Shown: positions 1 to 8,552 of the stretch, in pieces
Numbering within the stretch: position 1 is the first letter of the stretch
How the letters are laid out: the number at the start of each line of letters is the position of its first letter
Origin: Symbiodinium natans
Lineage: Eukaryota > Sar > Dinophyceae > Suessiales > Symbiodiniaceae
Length of the DNA: 27,500 nt
Direction: 5' to 3'
NCBI GenBank assembly: GCA_905221605.1
Contig: CAJNDS010002424.1
Span: 316,709-344,208, forward strand
The notes under the pieces: model-generated
Database searches by the model: none
What the model saw: the letters and a program-made list of their open reading frames with translations, nothing else
What the model was told of the DNA's origin: nothing
Translations under genes and position numbers: made by a program

Positions 1-101
1 ACTTGGACGAGTATTGCTCGCTGTCTTTGAGGATTTTCTATGAGGGTCGCTGACCCCAGACCTATTGGTGAGGAAAAGGTCTAAAGGGATGACGCCTGAA
101 T

Positions 102-597
102 ATGGTACAAGATGGCCGGAGACTTGAAAAAAAACAAATGTGTGGTAATGACTATCCATCTGACATGTTCTGTGTCAGGGTTCATATTTGTGTGGGTTGC
201 CGAGATCAAAATAAGATCAAGAGAGACGAAACGAAAAAGCAAAGGAAGCTAGACAATCCTGACAAAGTTCAAGGATACAGGCAACAGTTTGTTGAAGTGA
301 ACAAGGACGAAGTAAAGGAAAAAGAGAAAGCGATACAGGCCAAGCGAAGAAGTACAGGCAAAGATACAAGAATACAGCCAAATCGTGTATCATTGCAAGT
401 TATGCGATCACTACATTAAGAAATGTTTTTAAAAAAACAACTTTTTGTCCAAAAAACACCAATACGTCTTACAGAAAAGTCTGAACAGTGAAAAACTGGA
501 ACGACCAAATAACAGGAAAATGTTTAGTAGGCGGGGTGAGAGTGCTTCGGCGGAAGATGGAAGGCGAGTAGGGGTGGAGGTCTGAGGACAGCCTAAA
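102..597 (+). pseudogene. Lys/Glu-rich zinc-finger-like gene remnant, frameshifted
   Basis: The first 105 codons hold a C-x-x-C pair (CVGC) followed by a highly charged stretch (for example YRQQFVEVNKDEVKEKEKA). That layout resembles proteins carrying a short zinc ribbon followed by tandem 'NPDKV..Y' / 'NKDKIKEK' charged repeats, common in algal and giant-virus homing-endonuclease-associated families. Near position 362 the similarity moves to another frame, which encodes YHCKLCDHYIKK and then, after one in-frame TAA at 427 in an A/T homopolymer run, FLSKKHQYVLQKSLN. This CxxC...KKHQ ending is what such proteins usually carry at the C terminus. One frameshift plus one stop suggest decay, or sequencing error in homopolymers. 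Family assignment rests on motif texture only; function is unknown. Confidence 0.3.
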
Positions 598-791
598 CCC
601 TAAACCCTAAACCCTAAGCCCTAAACCCTAAACCCTAATATGCTTGGGTTTTTGTTTCGCCTAGAAGCTTGGTCTGCCGCGCCCGGCCCTTCCCCCACAA
701 AGCCAGACCCTCAACCCCAATTCCGGTTAGGGTTTAGGGTTTAGGGTTTAGGATTTAGGGTTTAGGGTTTCGGGTTTAGGGTTTAGGGTTT
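594..791. repeat. Interstitial telomeric arrays (C-rich then G-rich)
   Basis: Six CCCTAAA-type units (594-640) face nine TTTAGGG-type units (725-791) across an 85-bp GC-rich spacer. CCCTAAG and TTTCGGG variants occur. Confidence 0.95.
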
Positions 792-996
792 ATGTTTGAT
801 GGACCCCGAACACCCCCCCCATCCCCCCCTCCCCTCCCGGAACCCTAAGCCTGGAACCCTTGGCTGCACCATTGGGACGCTGAGGGCGAGAGGGTTTGGA
901 ATCTTCATCTCAAGCCTCTACCTAAAACCCCCAAAGCGTAAAACCCTGCACACCGCAAACCCCTAAACCTCAACCCCCAAACCCTAAAGAGCTTAC

Positions 997-1086
997 TTGG
1001 AGGTTCACGCATACTTATGTGTAGGGATACAAGTAGGGTAACCTTACTTCAGGAATAACCCTACTTACAAGTACCCACGAACTTCT
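997..1086. mobile_element. MITE-like palindromic element, family B copy 1
   Basis: The outer arms GTTCACGCATACTT (1003-1016) and AAGTACCCACGAAC (1069-1082) are imperfect inverted repeats (10 of 14 pairs). Inside, AAGTAGGGT (1031-1039) pairs perfectly with ACCCTACTT (1058-1066). A related copy lies at 19266-19372. No coding capacity. The size and structure fit a non-autonomous inverted-repeat element or a hairpin repeat. Confidence 0.55.
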
Positions 1087-1460
1087 TCAAGTAGGAGTTC
1101 GGAGAAGCGGTGCTCCTTGAGGCCAGCACCATTTCTGGACCAAGTCCCTGCCTCAGTTGACAGTAAAAAAAACAGAGCGCGGAGCTTTAAGGGGTTTTTT
1201 CGAAGGGAACCCTTAGAAGGGACCCTTATCATCTTATTCCCCCTACATAACCCCTATGGATACCTTATATCGTCCCTATATCCCTCCGACAGTTCGTGGG
1301 GAGCCGAAACACCCAAGCCCCTAAACCCGTCGGGTGTCGGGTTTTGGGTTTTCGGGTGTTAGGATTTTGGGGGGGGGTGTTTAGGATGATACCAGAAGCC
1401 CCCTCCGGAAAGGCATCCCCCTAAGCAGGCGTCTTCGTGGGAAAGGTGGGGTAGGGGTCA
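1087..1460. other. Spacer without recognisable gene
   Basis: Unique sequence after the family B element, with AAGGGA/CCCTTA dyads around 1201-1235 and scattered degenerate CCCTAAA units. An 81-codon plus-strand open frame runs through it but shows no recognisable domain. Confidence 0.5.
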
Positions 1461-1525
1461 CCCTAAATACCCTAAACCCTGAACGATTCGCCCGGGGGTT
1501 TGAGGCTTCCAGGGGTCTAGGACTC

Positions 1526-1742
1526 CAAACCCTAAACCCTAAACCCTAAACCCTATGCCCTCCGACGACCCCCGCAGCAAGGGCGCCCCGGCGCGCTGAG
1601 TAGGATGACCGAGCCAGCCCCAGGAAGGGCATCACACTGGGCATCTCCAGCACCCCCTCAAGGAGAGTAGGGTTAGGGTTTGGGGTTTAGGGTTTAGGGT
1701 TTGGGGTTTAGGGTTTAGGGTTTAGGGTTTGGGGTTTAGGGT
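1526..1742. repeat. Telomeric arrays flanking a GC-rich spacer
   Basis: CCCTAAA units (1526-1556) and TTTAGGG/TTTGGGG units (1667-1742) converge on a 110-bp GC-rich spacer that is open in more than one frame. No gene assigned. Confidence 0.9.
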
Positions 1743-1800
1743 GTGAGGCCTTTAGGGCTTAAGGTTTGGAATGCCTGGTGTAAGGTGTTGCTTCATCCCA

Positions 1801-1814
1801 GGGGGGGGGGGGGG
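1801..1814. repeat. Poly-G tract (14)
   Basis: Uninterrupted run of G. Comparable runs are at 2090-2106, 6260-6285, 13254-13270, 15697-15711 and 17638-17654 as G, and around 2352-2365, 2982-2992, 3101-3118, 16454-16466 and 16859-16873 as C. Confidence 0.9.
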
Positions 1815-2265
1815 CGCAGCCCTTGTGTACGTATTCTTTCAAGTCGCTCTGTTGTGAAACCTTTTCTCCCCCTTTGTCTTGAAGTCTGAATAGTTAGCAG
1901 TAGCAGTGAAGTGGCAATGGTAGAAACAGTGCTACGAGTAGAACTTGTAAAACAGTACTCGTGGTACTCATACGACAAGTGCTGGCACTAGTCAAGTCTG
2001 AAATCCGGGCTCATCTGCACATCTTGCGCCAAGGAGGGTTTAAACCCTTAAACAACAAGCAGGTCATAGGAAGACAGGAAACCAACCGCGGGGGGGGGGG
2101 GGGGGGTCGGGTGCATGCACGACTCAAGGTTAAGGGTTTCAGGTCTGTGGTTCAGGGGTTTTGGGAGGCTCCAAAAGCCTCAAGGCCTGAAAGCCCCAAA
2201 ATTCCGAATGCCAAACTTGAAACTCTCCGGCAGAATCCGCACTTAGCCGCCGGCATCGAGAACCT
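1815..2265. other. Spacer without recognisable gene
   Basis: Moderately AT-rich sequence with degenerate AGTAG/AGTAC triplet texture (1885-1990), resembling the texture at 24905-25030, then a G17 tract and degenerate TTTAGGG remnants. Open frames of 61 and 108 codons exist, but their translations are low-complexity and partly encoded by the G run. Confidence 0.5.
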
Positions 2266-2267
2266 CG

Positions 2268-2340
2268 GTTTAGGGTTTAGGGTTTAGGGTTTTAGGGTTT
2301 TAGGGCTTTCGGGTTTTAGGGTTTTAGGGTTTTAGGGCTC
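2268..2340 (+). repeat. TTTAGGG / TTTTAGGG array
   Basis: Starts with 7-mer units and passes into 8-mer TTTTAGGG units, showing local spread of a unit-length variant. Confidence 0.9.
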
Positions 2341-2395
2341 TTCCAAGACCTCCCCCCCCCCCCCCACCCCCCCAAAACCCTAACCCCGCACCCTG

Positions 2396-2511
2396 GGATG
2401 TTCCCTTCTACTACTGGCAATCCGTAATAAGGATTATAGTTCTCCCCCATTTAATAGTCCCTACTAAGGACTGTTGGCTGTTGGTATATGGGGGAACATC
2501 CGACCCCTTAA
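2396..2511. mobile_element. MITE-like element, family A copy 1
   Basis: Perfect 10-bp terminal inverted repeats GGATGTTCCC (2396-2405) and GGGAACATCC (2492-2501) enclose about 86 bp with two further dyads (AATCC/GGATT and AGTCC/GGACT). The segment 2448-2511 is nearly identical to 4864-4926, and a diverged copy with the same ends is at 19377-19468. No open frame. Fits a small non-autonomous DNA-transposon derivative; target duplications were not identified. Confidence 0.65.
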
Positions 2512-2546
2512 TCCGCACAACCCCGTCCTCCTAAACATGGCGCCCT

Positions 2547-2815
2547 GTGTCCCAAAGCCAAGAACCGTACACTTCTGAACCGAAAGGCCATGCAAGAGAA
2601 GCTACTAAAACATCCCCAAACCACGAAGCAAGAGTGCTAGGGTTTAGGGCTCAGGGTTTTAAAGCTTGTGGTGTAGCTAGATGTTTGGCTGCTTCTGGCA
2701 TGCTCCATGTGCATCGAACACACCTACATCCCATGGGCGAAGGGTCTCATGGGCACCCAAAAAAAGGCCGCACGTCATGCACTTCTTGTCTGGGGTTGCT
2801 TTTGGCCTCAGTTTT
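2547..2815 (+). other. Spacer with 92-codon open frame, unrecognised
   Basis: Unique sequence between a family A element and a telomeric array. The plus-strand open frame contains one TTTAGGG-like unit and ends in the array, and has no recognisable domain. I do not call it a gene. Confidence 0.3.
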
Positions 2816-2818
2816 TGG

Positions 2819-2902
2819 GGCTTAGGGTTTAGGGTTTAGGGTTTAGGGTTTAGGGTTTAGGGTTTAGGGTTCAGGGTTTAGGGTTTAGGGTTTAGGGTTT
2901 AG
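2819..2902 (+). repeat. TTTAGGG array, nearly pure
   Basis: About twelve heptamers with one TTCAGGG variant. Confidence 0.95.
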
Positions 2903-3368
2903 GGGTTTGGGCGGGATTTGGGCCGTTTATCGGCTGCCGCCTTCATAAGTAGGTAAGGCTCCAAGGGAATGACCGCGGAGCCCCCCCCCCCCCGTTTAGG
3001 ATTTAGGGTTGGGTTGAGGGTTTAGGGTTTAGTGTTGAGGTCGTCCAAACCCCCGTTCTAGATTTCGTTTATCGCTAGAGAACGGACACGAGATCCCGCG
3101 CCCCCCCCCCCCCCCCCCTCCCCAAAAAAAAAAGAAGCACAAAACCTACAAACCCTTACCATCCCCAAAGACCGCTATATTCAAGCCAGCTGGAAGCCCA
3201 CCTTCGACACTTGAAAATGGATTGCTCTTGGATTCTCGTCTTCTTCTTTCTTCCACACTTTCCCCTAGAGAATCCTAAACGAGAAACCCAAAATCGTAGG
3301 TAAACAAACCCGAACTGGCAGAAATCCGAAAGCCCCATACTGCGAACCCAAAGCGACACCCTGACCGT
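2903..3368. other. Spacer with poly-C tracts, no recognised gene
   Basis: Contains C11 and C18 tracts, an eleven-base A run, a short telomeric array (2995-3033) and a 71-codon minus-strand open frame (3371-3156) with no recognisable domain. Confidence 0.5.
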
Positions 3369-3580
3369 CAAACCCTAAACCCTAAACCCTAAACCCTAAA
3401 CCCTGAACCCTGAACCCTGAACCCTAAACCCTAAACCCCAAACCCCAAACCCCAAACCCTAAACCTAAACCCTGAACCCTGAACCCTAAACCCTAAACCC
3501 CAAACCCCAAACCCCAAACCCTAAACCTAAACCCCAAACCCTGAACCTAAACCCAGAACCCTGAACCCTAAACCCTAAGA
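3369..3580 (-). repeat. CCCTAAA array with higher-order duplication
   Basis: Unit types CCCTAAA, CCCTGAA and CCCCAAA recur in the same order in two consecutive blocks (about 3411-3471 and 3475-3537): two CCCTGAA, two CCCTAAA, three CCCCAAA, then a shortened CCTAAA. The array therefore grew by duplicating a multi-unit block of about 64 bp. Confidence 0.85.
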
Positions 3581-3584
3581 CCCC

Positions 3585-3614
3585 GAGGCACTGGCCTCTG
3601 CTGTTCGAGATGCG
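3585..3614 (+). CDS. Candidate exon fragment, unknown product
   Basis: Reads EALASAVRDA directly into a consensus donor GCG|GTGAGT (615-620 of this kilobase). It lies between a C-rich and a G-rich telomeric array. The frame stays open to about 3667. No family recognised; could be chance. Confidence 0.18.
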
Positions 3615-3667
3615 GTGAGTCCCTCAGAGGGCCACAGCGACTTTCCATGGTTTGGGGACTCTATGCG

Positions 3668-3800
3668 TTTAGGGGTTTAGGGTTCAGGGGTTTAGGGTTT
3701 AGGGTTTAGGGTTTAGGGTTCAGGGGTTTAGGGGTTCGGGGGTTCGGGGGTTCGGGGGTTTGGGGGTTTGGGGGGGAAGGGATGTGGGGGGTTTAGGGAT
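3668..3800 (+). repeat. TTTAGGG array degrading to GGGGGTT units
   Basis: Heptamers with TTCAGGG variants grade into TTCGGGGG and TTTGGGGG units (3718-3770). Confidence 0.85.
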
Positions 3801-3892
3801 TGGGCGTAGGATTTCGGGGTGCTGAAGAATTCATGCATCGGCATGAGGTGGGGGCAACCGACCATTTGCAGGAGACAGAATGTCCTCTACAC

Positions 3893-4280
3893 CCCTAAAC
3901 CCTATACCCTAAACCGTAAACCCTACACCCTAAACCCGAAGCTCTAGACCTACGTCCTAAATCCCCGGCTACGCAACTTCTTGCCTCTGACCTTTTGGGA
4001 AGGCAGTTTGTGGTTTAGGGCTTTGGGCAGTAAACCCTAAAACTGCAATCCCCAAAACCTCGTAAACCCCTAAACCCCAAACCCTAAAGCCCTAAAACCC
4101 TACACCCCTAGACCCTAAGCCCTAAACCCGAAACCCCCAAACCCTAAAGCCCTAAACCCCTACACCCCTAAACTCTAAAACCCCTACACCCCGAAACCCT
4201 ACACCCTAAACCGTAAACCCTGAACCCTGAACCCTGAACCCCAAACCCCAAAACCCTAACCCTAAACCCTAAACCCCCCA
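3893..4280 (-). repeat. C-rich telomeric arrays, highly variant
   Basis: Units include CCCTAAA, CCCTACA, CCGTAAA, CCCTAAAG and CCCCAAA. A short unique stretch interrupts at 3945-4030. Confidence 0.85.
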
Positions 4281-4393
4281 AGCCCTGGCAAGTTGGGGAT
4301 CTGAAGGCTCCGTCGAGGCTTTCGGATGATGAGCGCCGGATTGGGGGCTTTTGCGGTTGCGCGCCTTTGGAAGATTTAGAGTGCCTTTCAAGT
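4281..4393. other. Spacer open on both strands
   Basis: A 110-bp spacer between telomeric arrays. The plus strand reads a frame containing RLSDDERRIGGF and CAPLEDLECL; the minus strand reads a Ser-rich frame containing PIRRSSSESLDGAF. Both being open shows that openness alone cannot decide coding in these short pieces. Confidence 0.3.
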
Positions 4394-4484
4394 AGGTTTA
4401 GGGTTGAGGTTTAAGGTTAGGGTTTAGGGTTTAGGGTGTAAGGCTTCGGGTCTAGGGTTGAGGGTTTAGTTAGGGTGTAGGGTT

Positions 4485-4578
4485 CGAAAAAATCACGCCG
4501 GATACCCGGACCCAGCCAGCAACTGGGTTCGCGGGCCACAAAGAGCTCGGACAGCGACATCACCTCAATTGCCGCTTA
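4485..4578 (-). CDS. Candidate exon fragment, unknown product
   Basis: The minus strand encodes a protein-like stretch including AAIEVMSLSELFVARE followed by CWLGPGIRRDFFE. It starts at the edge of the pure TTTAGGG array 4576-4680 and ends at a degenerate array. No splice consensus is decisive and no family is recognised. Confidence 0.22.
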
Positions 4579-4680
4579 AGGTTTAGGGTTTAGGGTTTAG
4601 GGTTTAGGGTTTAGGGTTTAGGGTTTAGGGTTTAGGGTTTAGGGTTTAGGGTTTAGGGTTTAGGGTTTAGGGTTTAGGGC
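4576..4680 (+). repeat. Pure TTTAGGG array
   Basis: About fifteen nearly perfect heptamers, one of the least diverged arrays here, suggesting recent addition or expansion. Confidence 0.95.
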
Positions 4681-4863
4681 CGCAGCAACAAAATACAGAG
4701 TCACTACAGGGCGCGTTCAGGAGGTTTAGGGTTTCGGGCTCGGGCTTAGGGGAAACAGGGTTCTTATTGCCATACAGCGCCATAACCCAGTAATTAAAGC
4801 ACTGGCATGAACAATGTGCCTAAATGTTTCTTAAGTTTGTATTACCGAGTTTTTGTTGGTACC

Positions 4864-4926
4864 CATTTATAGTCCCTATTAAGGACTGTTGGCTGTTGGT
4901 ATATGGGGGAACATCCGACCCCTTAA
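4864..4926. mobile_element. Family A element, 3'-half copy
   Basis: Matches 2448-2511 with one substitution and one single-base indel, including the GGGAACATCC end and the ten bases after it. The 5' end is missing. Because identity runs past the inverted repeat, the real repeat boundary may lie outside the recognised terminal repeat. Confidence 0.6.
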
Positions 4927-5035
4927 ACCGTACGGCGTTCTTGTGCAAGCCATTCTTTCTGTGGGCCCACGTTGCCTTCACCCAGAACCCTGCACCCCTG
5001 AAGCCGTGAACTCCTAGAAAGCCCTGAGGCCTACG

Positions 5036-5168
5036 CCTAAACCCTAAACGCTCAACCCTAAACCCTAAACCCTAAACCCTAAACCCTAAACCCTAAACCC
5101 TAAACCCCTAAACCCCAAACCCCAAACCCTAAACCCTAAACCCCAAACCCTAAACCCCAAACCCCCCA
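5036..5168 (-). repeat. CCCTAAA / CCCCAAA array
   Basis: About eighteen units, pure at first and then mixed with CCCCAAA. Confidence 0.95.
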
Positions 5169-5278
5169 AAACCCTCCGAGCTCCTGGCCCTGGCCGCGCC
5201 CGAGGTGGGGCTCCCGATGGCCGTCAGCACCTCCACCGTTGGGGGCTCCAGCAGAGGAAGCCCCCCAAAGAAAATCTG
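5169..5278 (+). other. GC-rich spacer with open frame
   Basis: Plus strand reads SELLALAAPEVGLPMAV and on to SRGSPPKKIW without a stop. GC-ending codons are frequent. Possible exon fragment, unrecognised. Confidence 0.2.
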
Positions 5279-5279
5279 G

Positions 5280-5395
5280 TGGGTTTAGGGTTTAGGGTTA
5301 GGGTTTTGGGGTTTAGGGTTTAGGGTTTAAGGTTTAGGGTTTGGGGTTTGGGGTTTCGGGTTTCGGGTTTAGGACCCTAAACCCTGACCCCCAAA
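5280..5395. repeat. G-rich array meeting C-rich units head to head
   Basis: TTTAGGG/TTTGGGG/TTTCGGG units run to about 5373, then switch directly to CCCTAAACCCTGACC. Confidence 0.85.
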
Positions 5396-5499
5396 CCCTA
5401 CAAAGTTACAACCCTTCCCGTCCAGCCTAGCAACCCCGAACCCTCTGGAGGCAAGGTCTGAATCGCTGGAGGATCACAGGAGGGACGGTTTTGGGTTTA

Positions 5500-5780
5500 G
5501 GGTTTTATTAGCGCTCAGGGCCTTAGGGTGTAGGGTTTAAGGGGTTTAAGTGGTTAAGTGTTGTAGAGCGTAGGGTCTTTGGGTTTAGGGTGTAGATTTT
5601 GAGGTTTAGGGTTCAGGGTTAGCTAGCCCAACCTGAATTTGGTTAGGGCTTCGGGCTTCGGATTTTGGGGATTGAGGGGTTTAGGACTTCAGGATTTAGG
5701 GTTTAGGATTGGGGCTTACGGCTTCAGATTCGGGGTTTGCAGTTTGGAGGTAAGGGTTTAGTACTTGGGGCTTCGGGTTT
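5500..5780 (+). repeat. Degenerate G-rich telomere-like sequence
   Basis: Scattered TTTAGGG, TTCAGGG and TTCGGG units separated by short non-repeat bases, as if decayed from a longer array. A 60-codon open frame leaves its 3' end (LSFINLGWYEPIADVGFGSF near 5880-5940), unrecognised. Confidence 0.7.
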
Positions 5781-5942
5781 GGGGTTTTGAGGTTGCTCCT
5801 AGAGGTTCAGCCTCAAAAGCCAGGGGGGCGAGGGGGGAGGGGGGAGACAGGAGGAGGCGGAAACTCGTTGATAATTTGTCTTTCATAAACTTGGGGTGGT
5901 ATGAGCCCATTGCTGACGTAGGCTTTGGGTCCTTTCACTCTC

Positions 5943-6204
5943 CCTAAACCCTGAACCCTAAACCCTAAACCCTAAACCCCAAACCCCAAACCCTAAACCC
6001 CAAACCCTAAACCCTAAACCCTAGCCCCTACTGTAGCCCCTAAACCCTAAACCCTAAACCCTAAACCCTAAACCCCAAACCCTAAACCCTAAACCCTAGC
6101 CCCTAGCCCCTAAACCCTAAACCCTAAACCCTAAACCCCAAACCCTAAACCCTAGCCCCTAAACCCTAAACCCTAAACCCTAAACCCTAAACCCTAAACC
6201 CTCA
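5943..6204 (-). repeat. CCCTAAA array with higher-order repeat
   Basis: A block of four to five CCCTAAA, one CCCCAAA, two to three CCCTAAA, then CCCTAGC/CCCTA recurs about three times, showing block-wise duplication of a variant-marked unit. Confidence 0.9.
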
Positions 6205-6259
6205 CTTCCCCCGAGTTCTGCAGTCATAGGGCTCATTCGGCGGGTGTGTGGGAGAGGTC

Positions 6260-6285
6260 GGGGGGGGGGGGGGGGGGGGGGGGGG
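6260..6285. repeat. Poly-G tract (26), longest in window
   Basis: Uninterrupted G run between two C-rich telomeric arrays. Its true length may be uncertain because of sequencing slippage. Confidence 0.9.
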
Positions 6286-6327
6286 AGTTGCCAAGCCCTG
6301 GGTTCCAATTGTGGGCATGGGTGTATC

Positions 6328-6474
6328 CCTAAAGCCCCTAAGCCCCTAACCCCTAAAACCCTAAACCCCTAAACCCCTAAGCCCCTAAACCCTAAGCCCT
6401 AAACCCTAAGCCCTAAGCCCTAAGCCCTAAACCCTAAACCCTAAACCCTAAACCCTAAACCCTAAACCCTTTCT
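6328..6474 (-). repeat. CCCTAAA / CCCTAAG array
   Basis: About twenty units. CCCTAAG variants cluster in the middle and pure CCCTAAA at the end. Confidence 0.95.
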
Positions 6475-6481
6475 TCCCTAG

Positions 6482-6643
6482 ACACTTAAGCTACTACCTG
6501 GACAGACCCCGGCGCCCCATCCCATGACTGGCTGGAGCACAGCCGCTCCCTTTCTTGCTGAGCGCAGGGCCGTGTCCAAGATTTGGAGCATGTGTACATG
6601 GACGTCCTCACATGTTCCTAGTTGTGTAAACTGGGGGAATTAA
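6482..6643 (+). CDS. Candidate terminal exon, 53 codons plus stop
   Basis: A pyrimidine-rich acceptor TTTCTTCCCTAG directly follows the telomeric array. The frame beginning ACA CTT AAG then runs 53 codons (LLPGQTPAPHPMTGWS..., AAPFLAERRAVSKIWS...) to a TAA at 6641. An internal ATG is at 6525. Family unrecognised. If real, its upstream intron is at least partly telomeric repeat. The stop lies at the edge of a family C hairpin element. Confidence 0.28.
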   Translation, partial: TLKLLPGQTPAPHPMTGWSTAAPFLAERRAVSKIWSMCTWTSSHVPSCVNWGN

Positions 6644-6712
6644 AGGTTCACCTTTGAGATTTTAAGGGGATTATACTACCCCAAAAAGGTTAAAGGTGAT
6701 CTACTCTACTAC
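6636..6712. mobile_element. Hairpin element, family C copy 1
   Basis: An imperfect palindrome around GGGGATTATACTACCCC, with arms ending in CCTTTGAGATTTT and AAAAAGGTTAAAGG. It aligns along most of its length with 22612-22678. Confidence 0.5.
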
Positions 6713-6862
6713 TAGGTGTTCCGCCAGCCACCCCAGCAGGTTTAGGGCACAGGGCTCAAGGTTTAGGGTTGAGGGTTGACAAAGGGAAAGCCCCCAGAAC
6801 CGACTCAGTCTGCATCTCGGAGCACAGTCGGGTGGAGGGCTTTCAGTGTTTAGGGTTTAAGG

Positions 6863-6893
6863 CCTAAACCCTAAACCCTAAACCCTAAACCCT
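6863..6893 (-). repeat. Short CCCTAAA array
   Basis: Four perfect units. The flanking 6713-6862 is unique, with degenerate telomeric bases and no recognised gene. Confidence 0.9.
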
Positions 6894-7009
6894 CGCCTGC
6901 ATCTGGGTGTTCAGGTTTGGGGTTTAGGTTTCGAAGATTGCACGCTCCACGCACAGGGGATGATAATATACAACATTGTAACATTGTATACAATGGTAGA
7001 GTATTCCAT

Positions 7010-7105
7010 ATAAATATATATATATATATGTATATATATATGTATTTACTTATATATATATATATCTATATGTATATGAATGTATGTATATATATATATG
7101 TATGG
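7010..7105. repeat. TA-rich microsatellite
   Basis: (TA)n with TG/TC interruptions. It generates low-complexity IYIYMY-type open frames that are not genes. Confidence 0.9.
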
Positions 7106-7229
7106 CATACTGAACAAATGCAAAAAAAAAAAACAACTATTTGAGAAGCCAAGCGAGTCGCCGTGCTCAAAATGCAACATCTTCGACGCCCCTAAGGGGT
7201 CAGCTCTCGCAAATTCTGGTTTCGCTTTC

Positions 7230-7430
7230 AGGTTTCTAGGGTCTAGGGTTTAGGGTTTACAGTAGGGTTTAGGTTTGGGTTTAGGGTTTAGGGTTCAGGG
7301 TTTAGGGTTTAGGGTTTAGGGTTTAGGGTTTAGGGTTTAGGGTTTAGGGCTTAGGGTTTAGGGTTTAGGGTTTAGGGTTTAGGGTTTAGGGTTTAGGGTT
7401 TAGGGTTTAGGGTTTAGGGTTTAGGGCTGC
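7230..7430 (+). repeat. Long TTTAGGG array
   Basis: About twenty-five heptamers, degenerate on the 5' side and nearly pure from about 7300 onward. Confidence 0.95.
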
Positions 7431-7568
7431 TACTCCGCGGCCCTCTCTACTTCGGGTGGCCCCAAGACGGCGCAGTGACTTCGATACTGAGTGGCGGACG
7501 TAGCAGGAGGATGCCAAGGCGATCATCGCCTGCGACACCGAGGCGGCCAGCTCCTGAGCACCGGCTGG

Positions 7569-7690
7569 GGCTAGGGTTTATAGGGTTTAGGGTTTAGGTT
7601 TAGGGTTTGGGGTTTAGGGTTTAAAGGGTTTAGGGTTTAGGGTTTGGGGTTCACGGTTTCGGGTTAAGGGTTTAGGGTTTAGGGTCCAGG
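7569..7690 (+). repeat. TTTAGGG array, mixed
   Basis: Heptamers with TTTGGGG, TTCACGG and TTTCGGG variants. The 130-bp spacer before it has no recognised gene. Confidence 0.9.
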
Positions 7691-7699
7691 GCTGAGGAT

Positions 7700-7915
7700 C
7701 AGGAATTCGGGTCTGAAGTTTCGGGAGGAGCTCACCCCCCTCCACATCCTCCACCCTGAATCCGATGACCCGGTAGAGCTAGAATTCCCTAGAACCGTAA
7801 TATGGCCCTAGACAAGCTCAGAGATATGGATTGTGCCCTTCGGTTCTGCCTACTGCATGAGCAGCTCAAGCAGGGGCAATTTTATTGTATTGAGGTTCAG
7901 GAATCCCTAAACCCT
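7700..7915. other. Spacer without recognisable gene
   Basis: Unique sequence between arrays; no open frame or structure stands out. Confidence 0.4.
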
Positions 7916-7924
7916 TAGGGCTTC

Positions 7925-7999
7925 AGGGCTTTAGGGGGTTAGGGTTTAGGGCTTAGGGTTTAGGGTTTAGGGTTCAGGGTTCAGGGTTTAGGGTTCAGG
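7925..7999 (+). repeat. TTTAGGG / TTCAGGG array
   Basis: About ten units. Confidence 0.9.
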
Positions 8000-8002
8000 G
8001 GA

Positions 8003-8256
8003 CGTCAACCCATCTCAGGTACACCTCTCGGCACCTGAGGGACCTCGTGACTCAAAAATTGGGTTCATGTGAGTCCTCAAGGCACTACCCCTTAAGTGCG
8101 AAAAACGTTGACCAAGATGATGCCTGCCTTTTCTCAGCCCACTGTGAGCCACCGAAAAAACAAATGTCAAATCGAGCAGGCCTCATAGGCTACCCTACCC
8201 TATCACCCCGCAAAGAGGCCCTTTGTAGGGTTGACTATGGGGATTATAGGCCCTAA
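8003..8256 (+). other. Spacer with 69-codon open frame, unrecognised
   Basis: Two overlapping plus-strand frames look protein-like (DVNPSQVHLSAPEGPRDSK from 8003, and the frame from 8047 including NVDQDDACLFSAHCEPPKKQ). They cannot both be real, and no family is recognised. Confidence 0.2.
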
Positions 8257-8505
8257 AAACCCTAGACCCTAAAGCCTAAACTATTTGCCCATCCTGTTTT
8301 GTTAAGAAGGCGCGCGGCGCGCGGGCACAGCTGAGGCAAGGGCGTCCAGCGGACCCGTCAGAATCCGCCGGAAACTTTCCAGGCCTGAGCGTGTTGAACA
8401 AATAGTAAGGTGGATTGGGGTCTAGGATCTCGGGTTTAGGGGTTCGAGTTTCGAGCTCATGCTTCCGAAGCTGGAATTGAAACCTTCCAAAAATATTTTC
8501 CTCAG

Positions 8506-8552
8506 GTGGCCCTCCGAGATTCACGGTACTTTGCCGGGGTCACCTTTGATAC
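8506..8552 (+). CDS. Candidate exon fragment, unknown product
   Basis: Acceptor-like AATATTTTCCTCAG ends at 8505. The following frame reads VALRDSRYFAGVTFDT before entering a CCCTAAA array. The polypyrimidine-AG context is good but the segment is short and unrecognised. Confidence 0.22.

Noticed and set aside
594-6474. CRISPR-like repeat-spacer alternation
   Set aside because: The repeats are 7-bp telomeric tandems of variable length with variable spacers, in eukaryotic DNA. No constant 23-47-bp direct repeat exists.
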